Below, piece by piece: positions 23,047-34,608 of a stretch of DNA of 64,000 bases (positions are counted from its first letter, which is position 1; each line of letters begins with the position of its first letter). The notes under the pieces were generated by a model. The model was not told where the DNA came from, did no database searches, and worked only from the letters and a program-made list of their open reading frames with translations. The position numbers were made by a program, and so were the translations under genes. Origin of the DNA: Blasia pusilla. Lineage: Eukaryota > Marchantiophyta > Marchantiopsida > Blasiales. Where the stretch lies: NCBI GenBank assembly GCA_050084515.1, contig CM114273.1, positions 11,098,001-11,162,000 on the forward strand, written 5' to 3'.

Positions 23047-24618
23047 CGCCGATGCCGGACCACCACCAAATTACCACCACTAAGTAACCAAGTGACGTCG
23101 ATATTGCTGTACTATTCTAGCTCTACTAGCTATGGATGTAAGCAACCTAACCTGTCATCACCACAAGAAGCCTCCCACGGTCTACTCGTCATTACTCCAG
23201 CTTCACTACCGGTAGCACACAGGAGTAGCACTACTCTGGAAATCATCGTCAACCCTAACAATGGGCGCGCAAGCAAGAAGCAACGATGGAGGGGATCCAA
23301 ACACAGGAAGTCCAACCACAACCCTCCAATCGCAAATTGAAATCAAGGTAACAAAATCCACCAAACGTGGCACCCCCTGAATCCACAGAACCCACCACAC
23401 AATTCTAACGCAATAGCTACTCCGCCACGGATCGATGACATGCTAGTCAGACTCGCAGCACATGAAAATATCACCTGCATGGAGAGGCTACACCGTACTA
23501 TGCGCTAGAGGGCCATCAACCAAAAACCTGAGATGCATAAAGTGCCTAACACATCTCCGAACAACACCAAATGAGCTACACTAGTGTGTACACTAGCATA
23601 GTTAAGAACTTAGCAGTTAAGCGTCTTCCAGGCAGAATAGCCCAAAGATGGGTGACCAATTAAGCAACACTCAAATCACAAATCCTGAAAAACTGCCTCA
23701 CGCCCAAGCAAGCAAGCAAGCTTGCTTGCTTGCTCCTTGCTCCGCCTCTCACGCCCACTCGCCCCGAGCTACCACGAGTTGCCTCAAAGCCTCAAAGCGC
23801 CGAGAAATGCCCCATTCGCCACGCTTCGCCATGCTTCGCTATGGAGAGAGGCCCAACCAGGGGGCCTCCAACGGGGTAGGCGTCTCCAACAACAGACGAA
23901 TCACCAACCAACTAGCCCCTCCGATCTGCTGTCCACCATAGCCAGACCTTGAGCTAGTCCACAAAATTTCGATAAGCAATTACTCCACAAATCCTCAACC
24001 AAAATTGAATATTATTCAACCGGAATTCAAGTGACCACCATAGCTATCTCTCCACAAAACATTAGCTATAACCAAGCTCTGTACTTTGAGCTAAAAATCA
24101 GACAAACTTGCTGTCCATACACCTCCAGAATCGCAAATCCGACAGCACTTCCGCCCAGATTCATGCACGCAGAAATCCGCAACGCTCCACACACTCAAGC
24201 AGATAGCTTCACATGAGATCACAATACAAGTAGCAATAGGAACCTCTCACTCAATGTGGATGAACTTCAACAGAGCTTCCGCACTCCAAGCTCTCCACAT
24301 CAGAAAACCGTCGAACACGAACCAGAATCTTCAATCCTTGACAAAAAAAGTGTCCGGGCCGAACCGCTGCGTGCGCTTCTAGGCTCAGGCTCGATTCAGA
24401 CTAAAACGAAAAACGGGGCTTTCGTAACTCCCTTGACAAAATCCGGCACTCTAAAGCACGTTGGAAAGCTCTCAGCAAGGCGCTTTTTTCCCAACCACCC
24501 ACACACTAGATTTCCACCTTCAACATAGGCCACAAGCCACAAACATCCACGGCTAAGTACACAATCAGCCCTAACCAGATCCTACTGATCCACGATCGAA
24601 GCTACCATCGATCTACTC
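23047..24618 (-). other. Untranslated leader of element C
   Basis: About 1.57 kb between the gag start and the right LTR with no coding similarity. It contains a perfect 28-bp palindrome at 23707-23734. I could not find a convincing primer-binding site next to the LTR edge near 24618. Confidence 0.5.
23707..23734. repeat. 28-bp perfect palindrome of AAGC/GCTT units
   Basis: Three or so AAGC units run head to head into their complement, centred on AAGCTT. It lies in the leader of element C. Confidence 0.8.
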
Positions 24619-24998
24619 TAGTTCTTTGAGTGAAATACGTGAAAGACCTACTGTCATAAAACAAATATAGAATCACATACAATTGAGCCAAACCCACTCC
24701 ATGATGGGAGAATCCAGGTCGAAGCTTGCGGGAAAAACCATAGCCAAGAGCTCTACTCACTACCAAGGCTAACTCCTAATGCAACAGGCTCAACTCAAAG
24801 AACTAACTGTTCTTTGAGTGCACTCCACACTATATCCTCCAACCTAAGAGCGGGCCCTACTGGAAAAGTCACCCTCAACTAAGTAATCCCCAACCCTATG
24901 TATGAAACCGCATCTCTACCTAGACACTACGGCCCTACATAAGGTATGGCCTCTACTAGCACACTATACTCTGCCACATAATCCGTAAGGTCATGAAA
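24619..24998 (-). repeat. Right (5') LTR of element C, lacking ~104 bp
   Basis: Aligns with 16971-17340 from gtgaaat.cgtgaaagacc to ggtcatga; about 24 differences in 370 bp by eye. The equivalent of 16867-16970 is missing at its internal edge, and the sequence there (ctagttctttga) does not look like LTR. Confidence 0.7.
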
Positions 24999-25054
24999 AC
25001 ATGCATGGATATGTCTGTCCCATGGACGGACTTTAGTGCAACCTTGGGTGGTAC

Positions 25055-25500
25055 ACCATACTCGTGGGACTAACCAAGAAAAAAACTTTGGCCCAATTAT
25101 CCAACAATACCACACATGGTGTCAAAATGGTCCATTACCTCCTTAACAACTACCTTCGAATGAGAGGCGGTAACCTCTTCTTGCTCATGCATCGTGGTAG
25201 CCAAACTGGAACACTTTTGTTGGTCCAACTGCTACCATTACCAAGTCCATGGCGGAAAAAAATGGATCTTAGCTCACTCAAATGGTTAGTTGACATTGAC
25301 TCCATCCTAGTCGGCATGGGAGTCGCCTCTCCAACTGCTCGAGACGTCGACGCACCTATCTCACATGTGGGAATAATGCTCCTTAGATGGATAATATGCC
25401 TTTTTTGTGGCTTAGCACTTGAGATACGCAACTACTTCTTCAACTCTACCTCGTGGGATGCATGACTACTTAGGTCTTTGGACCCAAGATAAGTCTTCTA
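25055..25500 (-). pseudogene. Protease/spacer remnant of element E (right part)
   Basis: This continues element E after the nested insertions: gtgggactaaccaagaaaaa.. at 25070 parallels 7390-7410 of element A. The block VASPTARDVDAP (antisense frame) parallels VSPTPHDVDAP at about 7700. It is the spacer and protease N-terminal zone, with no intact frame. Confidence 0.6.
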
Positions 25501-25630
25501 CGTGCAAGGCTCAAGGTGGGAGCCTCTTTGTGGGTGTAGCAAAGAGAAGCAGAGGAGCAACTCTATGACATCAAGACCCACTAGAAAAGTCAACAAATTG
25601 ACCTCAAATCAAAAAACGCTAAGTCAATGG

Positions 25631-25838
25631 CATGGTTGCATAGAAACTCACAAGTCCCTCCAAGACAAAAAAAATAAATGGACATTATCGCAGAATTCTC
25701 TTTCCCACCCAAGACTCTTCTTTTTGTTATTCTCATGGATTTTAGAACATGAAAGAGAATTTTCCTTCCATTTGGAAGACTTAAGCCCACAAACTAGGGA
25801 AATTTTGTGGACTTAGACTTTGTATGCATGCAACCTTG
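25631..25838 (+). mobile_element. hAT-type MITE copy 7 (short)
   Basis: Starts CATGGTTGCATAG and ends CATGCAACCTTG. Flanks gtcaatgg and gtcaaagt match at 6 of 8. At 208 bp it is shorter than the others, keeping the end motifs (GGACTTAGACTTTGTATG) with a reduced centre. Confidence 0.65.
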
Positions 25839-26980
25839 GTCAAAGTTGTTCTTGTATTGAAATCCTCCCATAATCAATACAGAAGATGAAATTGGTCGTT
25901 GCAAGAATTTTTACTCAATGCAAATGCTCATTGAGGAGATTCTTGATGCGCCTAATATGCAAGGAGGTTTAGTAGTGACTCATTGCATCCCTCCTTGGAG
26001 AAAGATCCAAAACCCATTGGGGCAAGAGTAATAAGATATAATATGTATTGATTCTTGTGTGATCACATACTGCTAATGCATAATAACCGGAAAAAACAAG
26101 GTTTGTTGGGTGATAGGCGAGGTGTATATCTATACACTCGGCGTAACTTAAGTTGGAAGGGGTAGGAAAAAAACAGAAAAATGATAAAGTAGCGAGTTAT
26201 CATGAGACTAATTCATACATATTGAGATGAGGGCATTCTCAAATTTTCCAAAAAATATTTTCATCTATATTATTATTGGCGAACCCCTCTCGATTCCGAC
26301 CTCCTCAGCAAGCATTCGACACCTATCAAGTCTGAATTTTTAATTTTTTTTTGCCACTATGTATGTGGCCTTATTCTGAGGTTCGTGTGGACTCTGTTTT
26401 CTTCTCCCCCGTCTATTATGTACAATGATTAAGATTTTGAAATTTGAAATTTGCCCCGCTTACGGCCGCATTGTACCGTGCATCACCGTGTCCACTTCTT
26501 CTATCAGACTTGAACAAAGGAGAGCTCTCAAAAAAAGGGCCATGCTAGTTGGGGTGGTAATGAAGTGTCCAAGAAATGAGTTGGCCAAACATGTATAAAA
26601 GAAATAAGTTTCCACGAGGACCCCCTTAATGGGTTTTAATGTGTCCCGACATCATCATGAATGTGTCTAAATCCCCGTTTTCCGTGGTGTGCTTCTCTAT
26701 TTTTTTTTCTTTCGTTCCAGAGCATCGATGGTAAGCCAGGACCGGGTCGGATGGATAAACTTTAACCATAGACTTCAAGATGGTCATCTTTCTTATCACC
26801 TCTCTTTGTCTTCTTTTCCAAGTTTTGTTTTTATTTATATTATAGTGTATATTTCTTATCAGACATGAGAAATTGGCGTCAACAGTATCGATGATTAGTA
26901 TCTCAGGATGCGCGATTGTCATTTGACTGAAAGACACGTGTACAAAGACAAGCGGATATCGCGAAAGAGTTGCATTTGAA
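25839..26980. other. No gene recognised between repeats and protease gene
   Basis: Short frames only, AT-rich. The part just below 26981 is the 3' side of SBT2 gene 1 and should hold its 3' UTR; AATAAA-type signals were not clear. Confidence 0.4.
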
Positions 26981-29900
26981 TTAAGGTGAAGCAAAAATCT
27001 TTCGGGAGACGGTGATCGGAATGATCACGCGATGGCCGCGGCTGCCGATGAAATTGACGGCACCGAAGGTGGATTGGTTGGTCGTAATTGTAGCTTTGAA
27101 GGTGAAGTAGAGCGTGTGCGATTCACCTGGGCCCAGAGCAAATGTCTCCCCTGCGCTCAGCTCAGCAGAGACATCCGCCGGACTGTCAACGCGGACGCTG
27201 TAAGTTTCTTCGTAGCGGGCAACGTTTTGCACCGTCCTCGGCACCACACGCGATCCTTCCAGCGTTCCGATCGTAACGTGAGGCGCGTTGAGGTCTGAGG
27301 CGTAGCCGGATGCAGCAGCGAAAGTTTCGCATCCCACGCCCGTCGAGTTTACCACTTGCGCTGGTGTCACCGAAGGAATTCGACAAAGGAACGTCACGTA
27401 GTCTTGAAAACCTGCGGAAGAATATCGTGATCATTGGCAATCGAACGAGCAAGCAAGAGCAGATCATTGCAACCGACCGCTGCACTTTTTCGTGCCTTCT
27501 CTCGATTCCGCATTTGGTGCGTCTAGAGCACATACATGCAATCGTTCTGGAAGCGTCCCGCAAGATCCCAACACGATTTTCGAGGCAACTCCTAGGGAAA
27601 TTGAAGCTCTGGCCAAAAATAGTCAGGGCCACTGTGATTTCGCAATGCCGCGACTGAACGGGATTGAGGGACTCACCCGCGTCGAAGACTAGCCCCGGAT
27701 CAAGGGCAGCTGTGGGGTCGACATGGCCGCCACCGAAGTCGAAGGGTGTCGCGCGTTCCAAAAGAACGCGGCCATCGCTTGATTGAACCTGTGCAACAAG
27801 AGGGCGGCCGGAGGAGTCACTGGTGTATGCTGTGCCAACGAGAGCGGATGCGATTGCTGCCGGACTCCACGTCGGATGTTTCTGTTTGACGAGCGCCGCA
27901 ACACCAGCAATGTGCGGAGTCGCCATACTTGTTCCACTTATCATCGCAAAATTTTGCCCTGCATGTCAGGATTTCACCCCCCCACTGAGTGCCGGCGGTT
28001 CGTGCACCTTTCGCACCAACCAGATATCAATTCGAAAGGTGCCAAAACGGCCACATGATTGTTACGCATGATTTCAGGTGCCTTAACCGATCACCACGAC
28101 CATACATCGATGCATTGTGACTCGCTGATCTTACGCATCACTTTCTTAAACAAACTTTGTGTGTGAGGCATACCTCGGTAATCCGCGTTGTCGATACCGA
28201 TGGGGGTCCACGCAGCCCAGATCAGGACGCCAGGGGCCAGTATAGTTGGTTTCATCACATCCGCCGGTACTCCAACAACTTCGTTGTAATCAGGACCTCT
28301 GACCCAACAATCAGACACATGAATTTATTAGACAAGAACAACGGACGGGTATGCTTATATCTATATATCTGAAACATACAAGCAAGCTGTTCGTCCTCGT
28401 GAATTAGAAGGTGGGGCACTTTTCAGACCTTGACGAGAAAGCAGCGACGACAGGGGTGACTCCGGTGTATATGGCTTGAGAACCTCCGTTTATTTTTGCT
28501 TTAGCCCCAAACGATGGACGCCCGTCAGCACTCTTCGTCGTAGATGAGTAATAGTAGTCGTAGAAAGCCTGGTGGAAAAAAAACCAGTCAGAATGTTGGG
28601 ATCAAGTGGTGAAAGAGCAGTGCTTTCGAAAAAGAAATTAAACAAGTTCTGAATCGTCGGGATGTCGCGGTTGCTGTTGGAAGGAATTTGAACTAATCGC
28701 TGATTCAAGTTATATCTATGAATTTCTTTGATTTCCATGTTGTAGGTCTCGCTCTGTGCTCGCTCGAGCCATCGTTCTTGATCATCCGAAGATTACTGAA
28801 TTGAGAAGATTTGGAGCACGGTGGATTTTATACATGGGGGCAACGTCTGGACATGGAGAAATGGAAGTGTGCACAATTTAACGTTCCATTACCTGCACGC
28901 TGGCTGGTGACGATATGAGAATGGCAGGAACAGTGCCCAAAGGCGTCGGACCGAACTTTCGATTTTCAACATCGGAAGATACCGTAAGCACAAGGCCAGC
29001 CGCACTCAGATTCATGGCGGTGTCGACCGCCTTAGAAATGGTGGAGAACCCGAAAACAAAGTCATAGGTATAGCTGCAGATCAAAATGTTACCCTCGACC
29101 AAACTCTTGTCGAAGTAGGCAGAGTTTTGACATTCGTCAACGTGAACAGTACTACTACTATCTACCAATTTCACATCTATGGACGACACTAATGTGTAGA
29201 GTTTGCTCCCAGGAGTTTCACCTGCAAGAACATACACAGCTTTCCTGTCAGCACATTAACCTCACACTTTGTCGAGCGTAATTCGAAATTGGGCGCTTAG
29301 CCCAGTGAAGATTCGAGCTCCCATGCCAGCGTCACATTTCAATTGCCAGCATTCTGGGTAGGGATTGGGTTACACTTACTTGCAAGACCAACCCCAAGTA
29401 CTAACTCGCCATTTCCCAGCGTAATGGAATTGCTGTAGTTCCTGTCGTTCGAGCTTGCAGCCACCGAAACTATCCATGGACTCCATGACAACGTGGAGAA
29501 AGGCATTGGCCCTGCATTTCCCACCGCCTGTGTTACAAAGACTCCTGCGCGCACTGCCCCGAGAAGAGCTATGTCGAAAATGTTGAGGTAAACAGCCTCG
29601 TCGGCGGGAGGGGCGGTGGGAGCGATCGAAAGACTGATGACATCCACCCCATCTTGGGCCGCCTGAGCAATTTCAGAAATCCATGACGTTTGATGAATTG
29701 TCAAAGGTTGGATGTGTTTCTAGACCACAATGAGCCAGAATCAGGATATTCATGAGTAGTCAGATTGTCTCAAGTAAATTGGGATCTTACAGAAACGAGC
29801 AAGAACGTATCACGGTTCAAGTGCGCGGACTATCAAAGAAGTGGAAGCTGCAGATCTACGCGAGAGAAAACATCGTTCTCGCCAGCAAGATAAACGCACC

Positions 29901-32424
29901 TGATCGACCGCTGCCACAACATCCGCGAAGTACCCACCGAAGTACCTGTACAGACACTTGTAGACGGCGATCCTAAAGGTCACCCAAGGAAAGTTGTCCA
30001 GGAATCAGATCCTCGTCTTTGGCTCCGAGACTCCGAGAGTGTGTGCACTTGAGTGAGGGCTACAGTACTAGTGAGATCCACATAATTTCAAGAATGCTCA
30101 GAGACGGCAATGGTCGGTGACAGCTTTCATTGTCACAAGAGTGCGTCAGAAATCACATGGCACGGCTTGGAAAGCTTGCAACAGATCATTACCTAGCTCG
30201 AGGAGCTATTCCACTCGCTTCGCCGAAATACAGGCCGTTTACCATGACAGGAATCCCGTTGTTACCGGCTGCTGTTGATGCGGTGTGACTGCACGGGTAC
30301 ATCAACCACCCTAGTATCAGTTGGTTGCAATTAAGTCGATTCGGTTGCATACCGTGATTTGAGCACACAAAGTTCCTGGAAGAGCCATGCGTACTCCAGG
30401 CCGGACTAACTTGGTCACCCCAATTGAGTCAGAGGTCTACTTTTAAAAGTTGCCCTCGAAATTTTTCGGCTTACCAGATGACAGCAGCGGAGGTCTCTGA
30501 TTCATACGGTGGAGACAAGGTTGTAAAGGGATCAATCGCAGGCCATCAGACGGGACGTGCGCGTGAGTGACGTGACTACGCTTAAGCAAGCTTACCTGGT
30601 GGTGGTATACAGTCAATGACATAAATGGAACCCTACACTGGTGAAGCGATTTCAATTTAATCCTGTGATTCTCGGCAAGGACCAGCTTCATATGAATCTG
30701 ATATTCTTCTCTGTGAATTTTTCGTCGCAGACTGGAAGCAGGATTTTTCGAACGTAGGACATCGTTCAGACCTGATGCGACAGTAATGTAATGGTTTGCG
30801 CATCAGATTTGTGTCGAATTTGGAGAGGATTGGGAAGTCGAATCATGGCGTAGAGCTTCCCGGCGTTGAGACGAGAGGTAGGTCTGCGGGAATTCGAGAG
30901 AAAATCACATGAAATGAAGCAGCCCAAATCGGAGTCCATAAACTTACGTCCCGTGACCGTCTCCATCAAGAGGAGAGGCGAAGTGTTCCGAAGAGTTGAA
31001 CACCCCAGCCGCGATGGCGGCTTGTGCGAAGTGCTGAGCTCCGACAATCTTGTTGTTGCAGGAACCTGCCGGAAATTCGTCGGCCACTTCACAAGCTCCT
31101 CGGAACGAAGGCAAAGGACCATACGGCTTCGTTCCATTATTAGAAAAGCTCGGGTGATTCGGGTCGATACCAGTGTCGATGATCCCGACCACCACGTCCT
31201 CTCCAGCATTCTGCGCTCCTCCAGTCTGCAACCAAGCCCCCTGAGGTAATCCCAGATAGTCCGGAGTGTGCGTCGTTGCCGTTTCGACTCGTCTATCGAG
31301 CTCTATCGAGCTTACTCTTGGATCCTCAGACAGTAGGTCTGCCTTCAAAACATCCCGCCCATTTCCGATTATTGGACCTCGTACGCGACCGCAGAAAACT
31401 CTTTCGTGCTTTACTCTTACAGCTGAGACAGCGAGGAAGAAAAAGATGGAAGACGAAGAAGAAGAAGGAAAAAGCCTTCAAAGCAAAAGCATACTTGTTC
31501 AGGAGTGAGATCGGCAGCGAATCCGTTGACGAGATGATGATAGCTGTACAGCTTTTTGTAACTCGCGGCCTCCAATGTGGTGGCGAGGATATCATCATGG
31601 GTGGTTTTCAAGTACGCGGCGTAATTCTGAACTGCGAAACTGCATCATATGAGAGCAAGCGCACTTTCGTCAATGTTACGCCCGTCGGCCTCCGTCTATC
31701 ACCTCGCTCGAGCTCTTGCTCAGGGATGCTCAGACCTTGCACCTTTCAGATCTCGACAAGAAATTCCTCCGTGACCTTTTTAGATGGAAGAAGAAACGTT
31801 AGATACGGGAAGAACCGAGACAGTACCTGACAGTCACTACTAATCAAGGCGTGGCGCAAGTGCAAGTGAAATCACAATCCAATTCCTATCCGCTTTCATC
31901 ACGCGAGGACACAAAAACTATACCAATTTGGAACAACTGATTGAAAAGGATCGGGAGGAGTTTCAGTTGATTCGACGACACTATCGAGACGGATATCGAC
32001 CAATGGCGCTCTTTAGTACCAAACCACGTAGCAGCCGAATGCTGATCCGATATACGCATTCGATGGTCTAGTACGAAACGTGAACGCGGCGAGATGAAGC
32101 CAACTGCTGCAATGTTTTATAACTGAATATGGGTTCTCTGCTGACTTTGACGCATGAACGCGGGCTCGTGCGCAACAAAACCATTTACCGCTGGTGTGTT
32201 GCTTCAGAGACGGAAACTGAGAGGCGAAAGTAACCGTGATATGTCTACCTGGAAGTGTCAATCTTGCGGTTGTAAGACGCGGCAGTGGCGGGATGGCCAT
32301 CCAGAGATCCTTCATAATGTACAACAGGACTCTCGTCCAAAAGAATCAGATACACCTCAGAACGAACAGTTCTCGTCCCCACCATCAACGAAAGCAGCAG
32401 CAGCGGTGTGCAAATTGACCTCAT
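26981..32424 (-). CDS. Subtilisin-like serine protease, SBT2 type (gene 1)
   Basis: A secreted plant subtilase of 821 residues in 11 exons: 32424-32249, 31639-31495, 31342-30948, 30288-30193, 29972-29900, 29662-29380, 29221-28893, 28568-28429, 28298-28174, 27958-27677, 27402-26981. All introns are GT/AG and the exon sum (2466 nt) divides by three. Start: ATG at 32424, giving signal peptide MRSICTPLLLLSLMVG; an upstream in-frame ATG at 32457 is possible. The I9 propeptide spans exons 1-2. Catalytic Asp163 (IIDTG), His237 (DGHGT), Asn344 (AVGNAGP) and Ser598 (GTSMATPH) are present. A PA domain lies in exon 7 and an Fn3-like domain in the last exon. The THTPDYLGLP and AAGNNGIPV blocks and the length point to the SBT2 subfamily. 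It cleaves proteins in the secretory path or cell wall; the substrate is unknown. Gene 2 is its paralogue. Confidence 0.88.
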
Positions 32425-33789
32425 GTAGATGTGAGCCCTCCAGGGCTCTTCCATCAAACCGGCAAACCTCGAGACTTGTCAATTTTTTGTCGCCACGTTA
32501 CACTTCATCCTTGACAGATTCCTCGAATTAAATCCCCCAATTTCCTTCAGGACCCTCGTCTATTCGGTTGAGGCAGCCAGTGAGATTTCATGATTCAATG
32601 ACACGATGTTTCCTGTCTTGGATCTAATTCAGCCCAGCCTCCGAGTCCTTCCCATGCGGTGATCCATCGCGGAGATGGAATAATACGCTTCGAGAAAAAA
32701 ATTCTCAGGAGTCACGAGTGTCGTCGAACCTGTGAATCGTAATAATCGAGTACAACCACTCCATTGTCATCCACCACAGCTTATCTCGATTGGAGGGCGA
32801 TGCGGTCAGCGTTTCTAGATCCTCGCTCTGGTATCCGCAGCGTCCTCGAGCTGGAGGAGCTCAACCTCGAGAATGCGGAAGCAGAGTGAGCGGCCCACAA
32901 CTGTATACGTAAACACGTTGCGTTTAGTAGGGACCATTCGAGACTAGTGCAGTCCAGATTCCCCAGAACCTGTCGTCGGACATCGCTTCCGGAACACTGA
33001 AAACCGGGCCCCTAAAAAAGTGCAACAGGTCTAGCATATGTCGCATCGAACCGCCCACTTCTAGTCGCCATCGCCTTTCCTCGTGACGGTGCCAAAAGTT
33101 TCAAAGCACCTTTCCAACCTCATGCCCTGGCCAACATTCCCATCGGTGCCGAGCGTAAGTCCCCAGAGCCGCAGTTATCGAAGCTGGAAATTCAGCTTTC
33201 CCGGAGCTGAATTTCCTCCCTAGAACTTCGGATGCCGTGTCCGGAGCGGAGGCCGAACCGCTGGGCTTCCGTCCCACGAGAATGAAGAGTACCAGTCACG
33301 TTAGTCCCAGCCTCCGCAAATAAGAGAGGACAAACAGGACAAGTAGGATTTCCTGTCCAGACTCGTGTCTTACCGCTGCTTTCGTAAAGAGAGTTTCTTT
33401 ACCTCATTGGAGTCCGGTCCCCATATCCCGGAACGCGTGAATTATACTTTGCGACAAGCGCCTCCTCGTATTAAATCACTAAAGTATTCTCGGACACGTC
33501 CAAAGAAGGTGCTCTAATCCATGGCGTAATCTGCACTAGACGTGGAAATATCTGCCCATCCTCCATAATCCGAATAAATTCGAGGAATTTGGTTTAGGGA
33601 ACACTGTACTCTCCACCATCAGTACAGTACTCCTTTACAAGCAACAGGAATAGCGCCGTTGTTCCTTCGACGTTGGAACAAGGAACTCGCCCTAAGGGCA
33701 GTTCGCCAAAAAAGGGGGAAAAAAAACCAGCCGCTGCGGAGAAACAAGTGGGAGGCGAAGTTAAATATTCGTCATAATTTGAGCTGGCC

Positions 33790-34020
33790 CACGTTTGAGT
33801 AGGTCTTGAACGAACGGCCGACTGGGTGTGGTTACTGTGGTAAGCTTTCCATGGACCACCTGATCCTAAACGAACATCGCAGATATGCGGAAGAAAGTTC
33901 GCGACGAGTACACGTGCATCAACTACTGGGAAGATTGCGCCCTTCTTTTAGATGGGACGTATAACGTAGTCGTATATTCTCCCAATCATTCAAAACGATG
34001 GTTACGTCGTATTCGTTCCT
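33790..34020 (+). pseudogene. Possible LINE reverse-transcriptase tail (zinc finger)
   Basis: The + frame reads RPTGCGYCGKLSMDHLILN followed by HRRYAEESSRRVHVHQLL, resembling the C-terminal C-x2-C...H...C/Y finger often found at the end of non-LTR retrotransposon ORF2 proteins (pattern C..C....E..H.L..C..Y...R). The second Cys is not clear and a stop follows soon. No RT core was found nearby. Weak call. Confidence 0.25.
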
Positions 34021-34023
34021 CGG

Positions 34024-34608
34024 TCATGTAGAAAGCGGAGGATCTCGAAATTCGGCCAGTGAATCGTGTAATTTTATTCCGGCTGGATAAGCCTCCTTTT
34101 TTATTCCGAAACTTTCCAAATCGTTCCCCCGACAAGGGGCAAGTTTACCGCCGCTGCTGTACATGCACAAAGAAAGGAAGGCGACTGTCATGTCGGGCCG
34201 GTAGGCACCTGCACACGAAATGCATGATCTCGAGTAGCTGGGAGTGCCATGCATTAAACTTAATATGAATCCACTGCCAGTTATTTTGCGAATGTAGTCG
34301 TAATCTGGATCCCATCCCATAGAAAGTTCCCTTTTCTCCCAGCGAGAATCGGTACAAGTAGACTTCGCATGCGGTTCACTCCACTCATTCGAGAGGCATT
34401 GTAAGCTCCTGTGGCAAAAGGAAGAAAGTGCCGCGAGGATAACGGAAATAGGACTCCTCTGTTGAGCGAGGAAGAAAGTGGGCCGTCCCACTTTGCGTGA
34501 GCGCAAAAGACACGCTATGGAGTCGGGGCACGGGGATGAGCGGGCGTTGCATGTAAGGCATGAAAATGGCGTTCCAAAAAACAACGTTTTCTTCACCATC
34601 AAGTGCAA
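34024..34608 (-). other. Unidentified 194-codon open frame
   Basis: An uninterrupted minus-strand frame from 34608 to 34024, Cys/Ser/Arg rich (LTCNARSSPCPDSIACLL, SRSCISCAGAYRPD). I do not recognise a family, signal peptide or domain. Overlapping + frames of similar composition suggest it may be chance in GC-balanced sequence. It is listed because it is the longest stop-free frame in this 5-kb gap. Confidence 0.15.

Larger units (their letters stand above)
16867..24998 (-). mobile_element. Ty3/gypsy LTR retrotransposon C (methyltransferase family)
   Basis: An 8.1-kb minus-strand element with order gag, CCHC, protease, methyltransferase scar, RT, RNase H, integrase. LTRs lie at 16867-17340 and about 24619-24998. 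The tetramer acat precedes the left LTR (16863-16866) and follows the right LTR (24999-25002), a 4-bp target duplication inside the MITE. LTRs are about 93-94% identical by eye, so it is the youngest complete insertion here. The coding region has several frameshifts, and most of the methyltransferase is deleted, so it is a defective derivative. Confidence 0.85.
16646..25046 (+). mobile_element. hAT-type MITE copy 6, split by an LTR element
   Basis: The left part (16646-16866) starts TAGGGTTGCACAC; the right part (about 25003-25046) ends GTGCAACCTTG. The octamer ggtggtac occurs at 16638-16645 and 25047-25054, an exact 8-bp target duplication 8.4 kb apart. The outer flanks join into the protease sequence of element E, parallel to 7360-7440 of element A. 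The 8.1-kb element C inserted at 16866/16867 accounts for the distance. Confidence 0.8.

Noticed and set aside
27186-27944. Reading the 252-codon frame as one protein to its stop at 27186
   Set aside because: Only 27677-27958 is exon; a GTGAGT donor at 27676 and a matching acceptor before 27402 continue the protease, and gene 2 has the same exon end.
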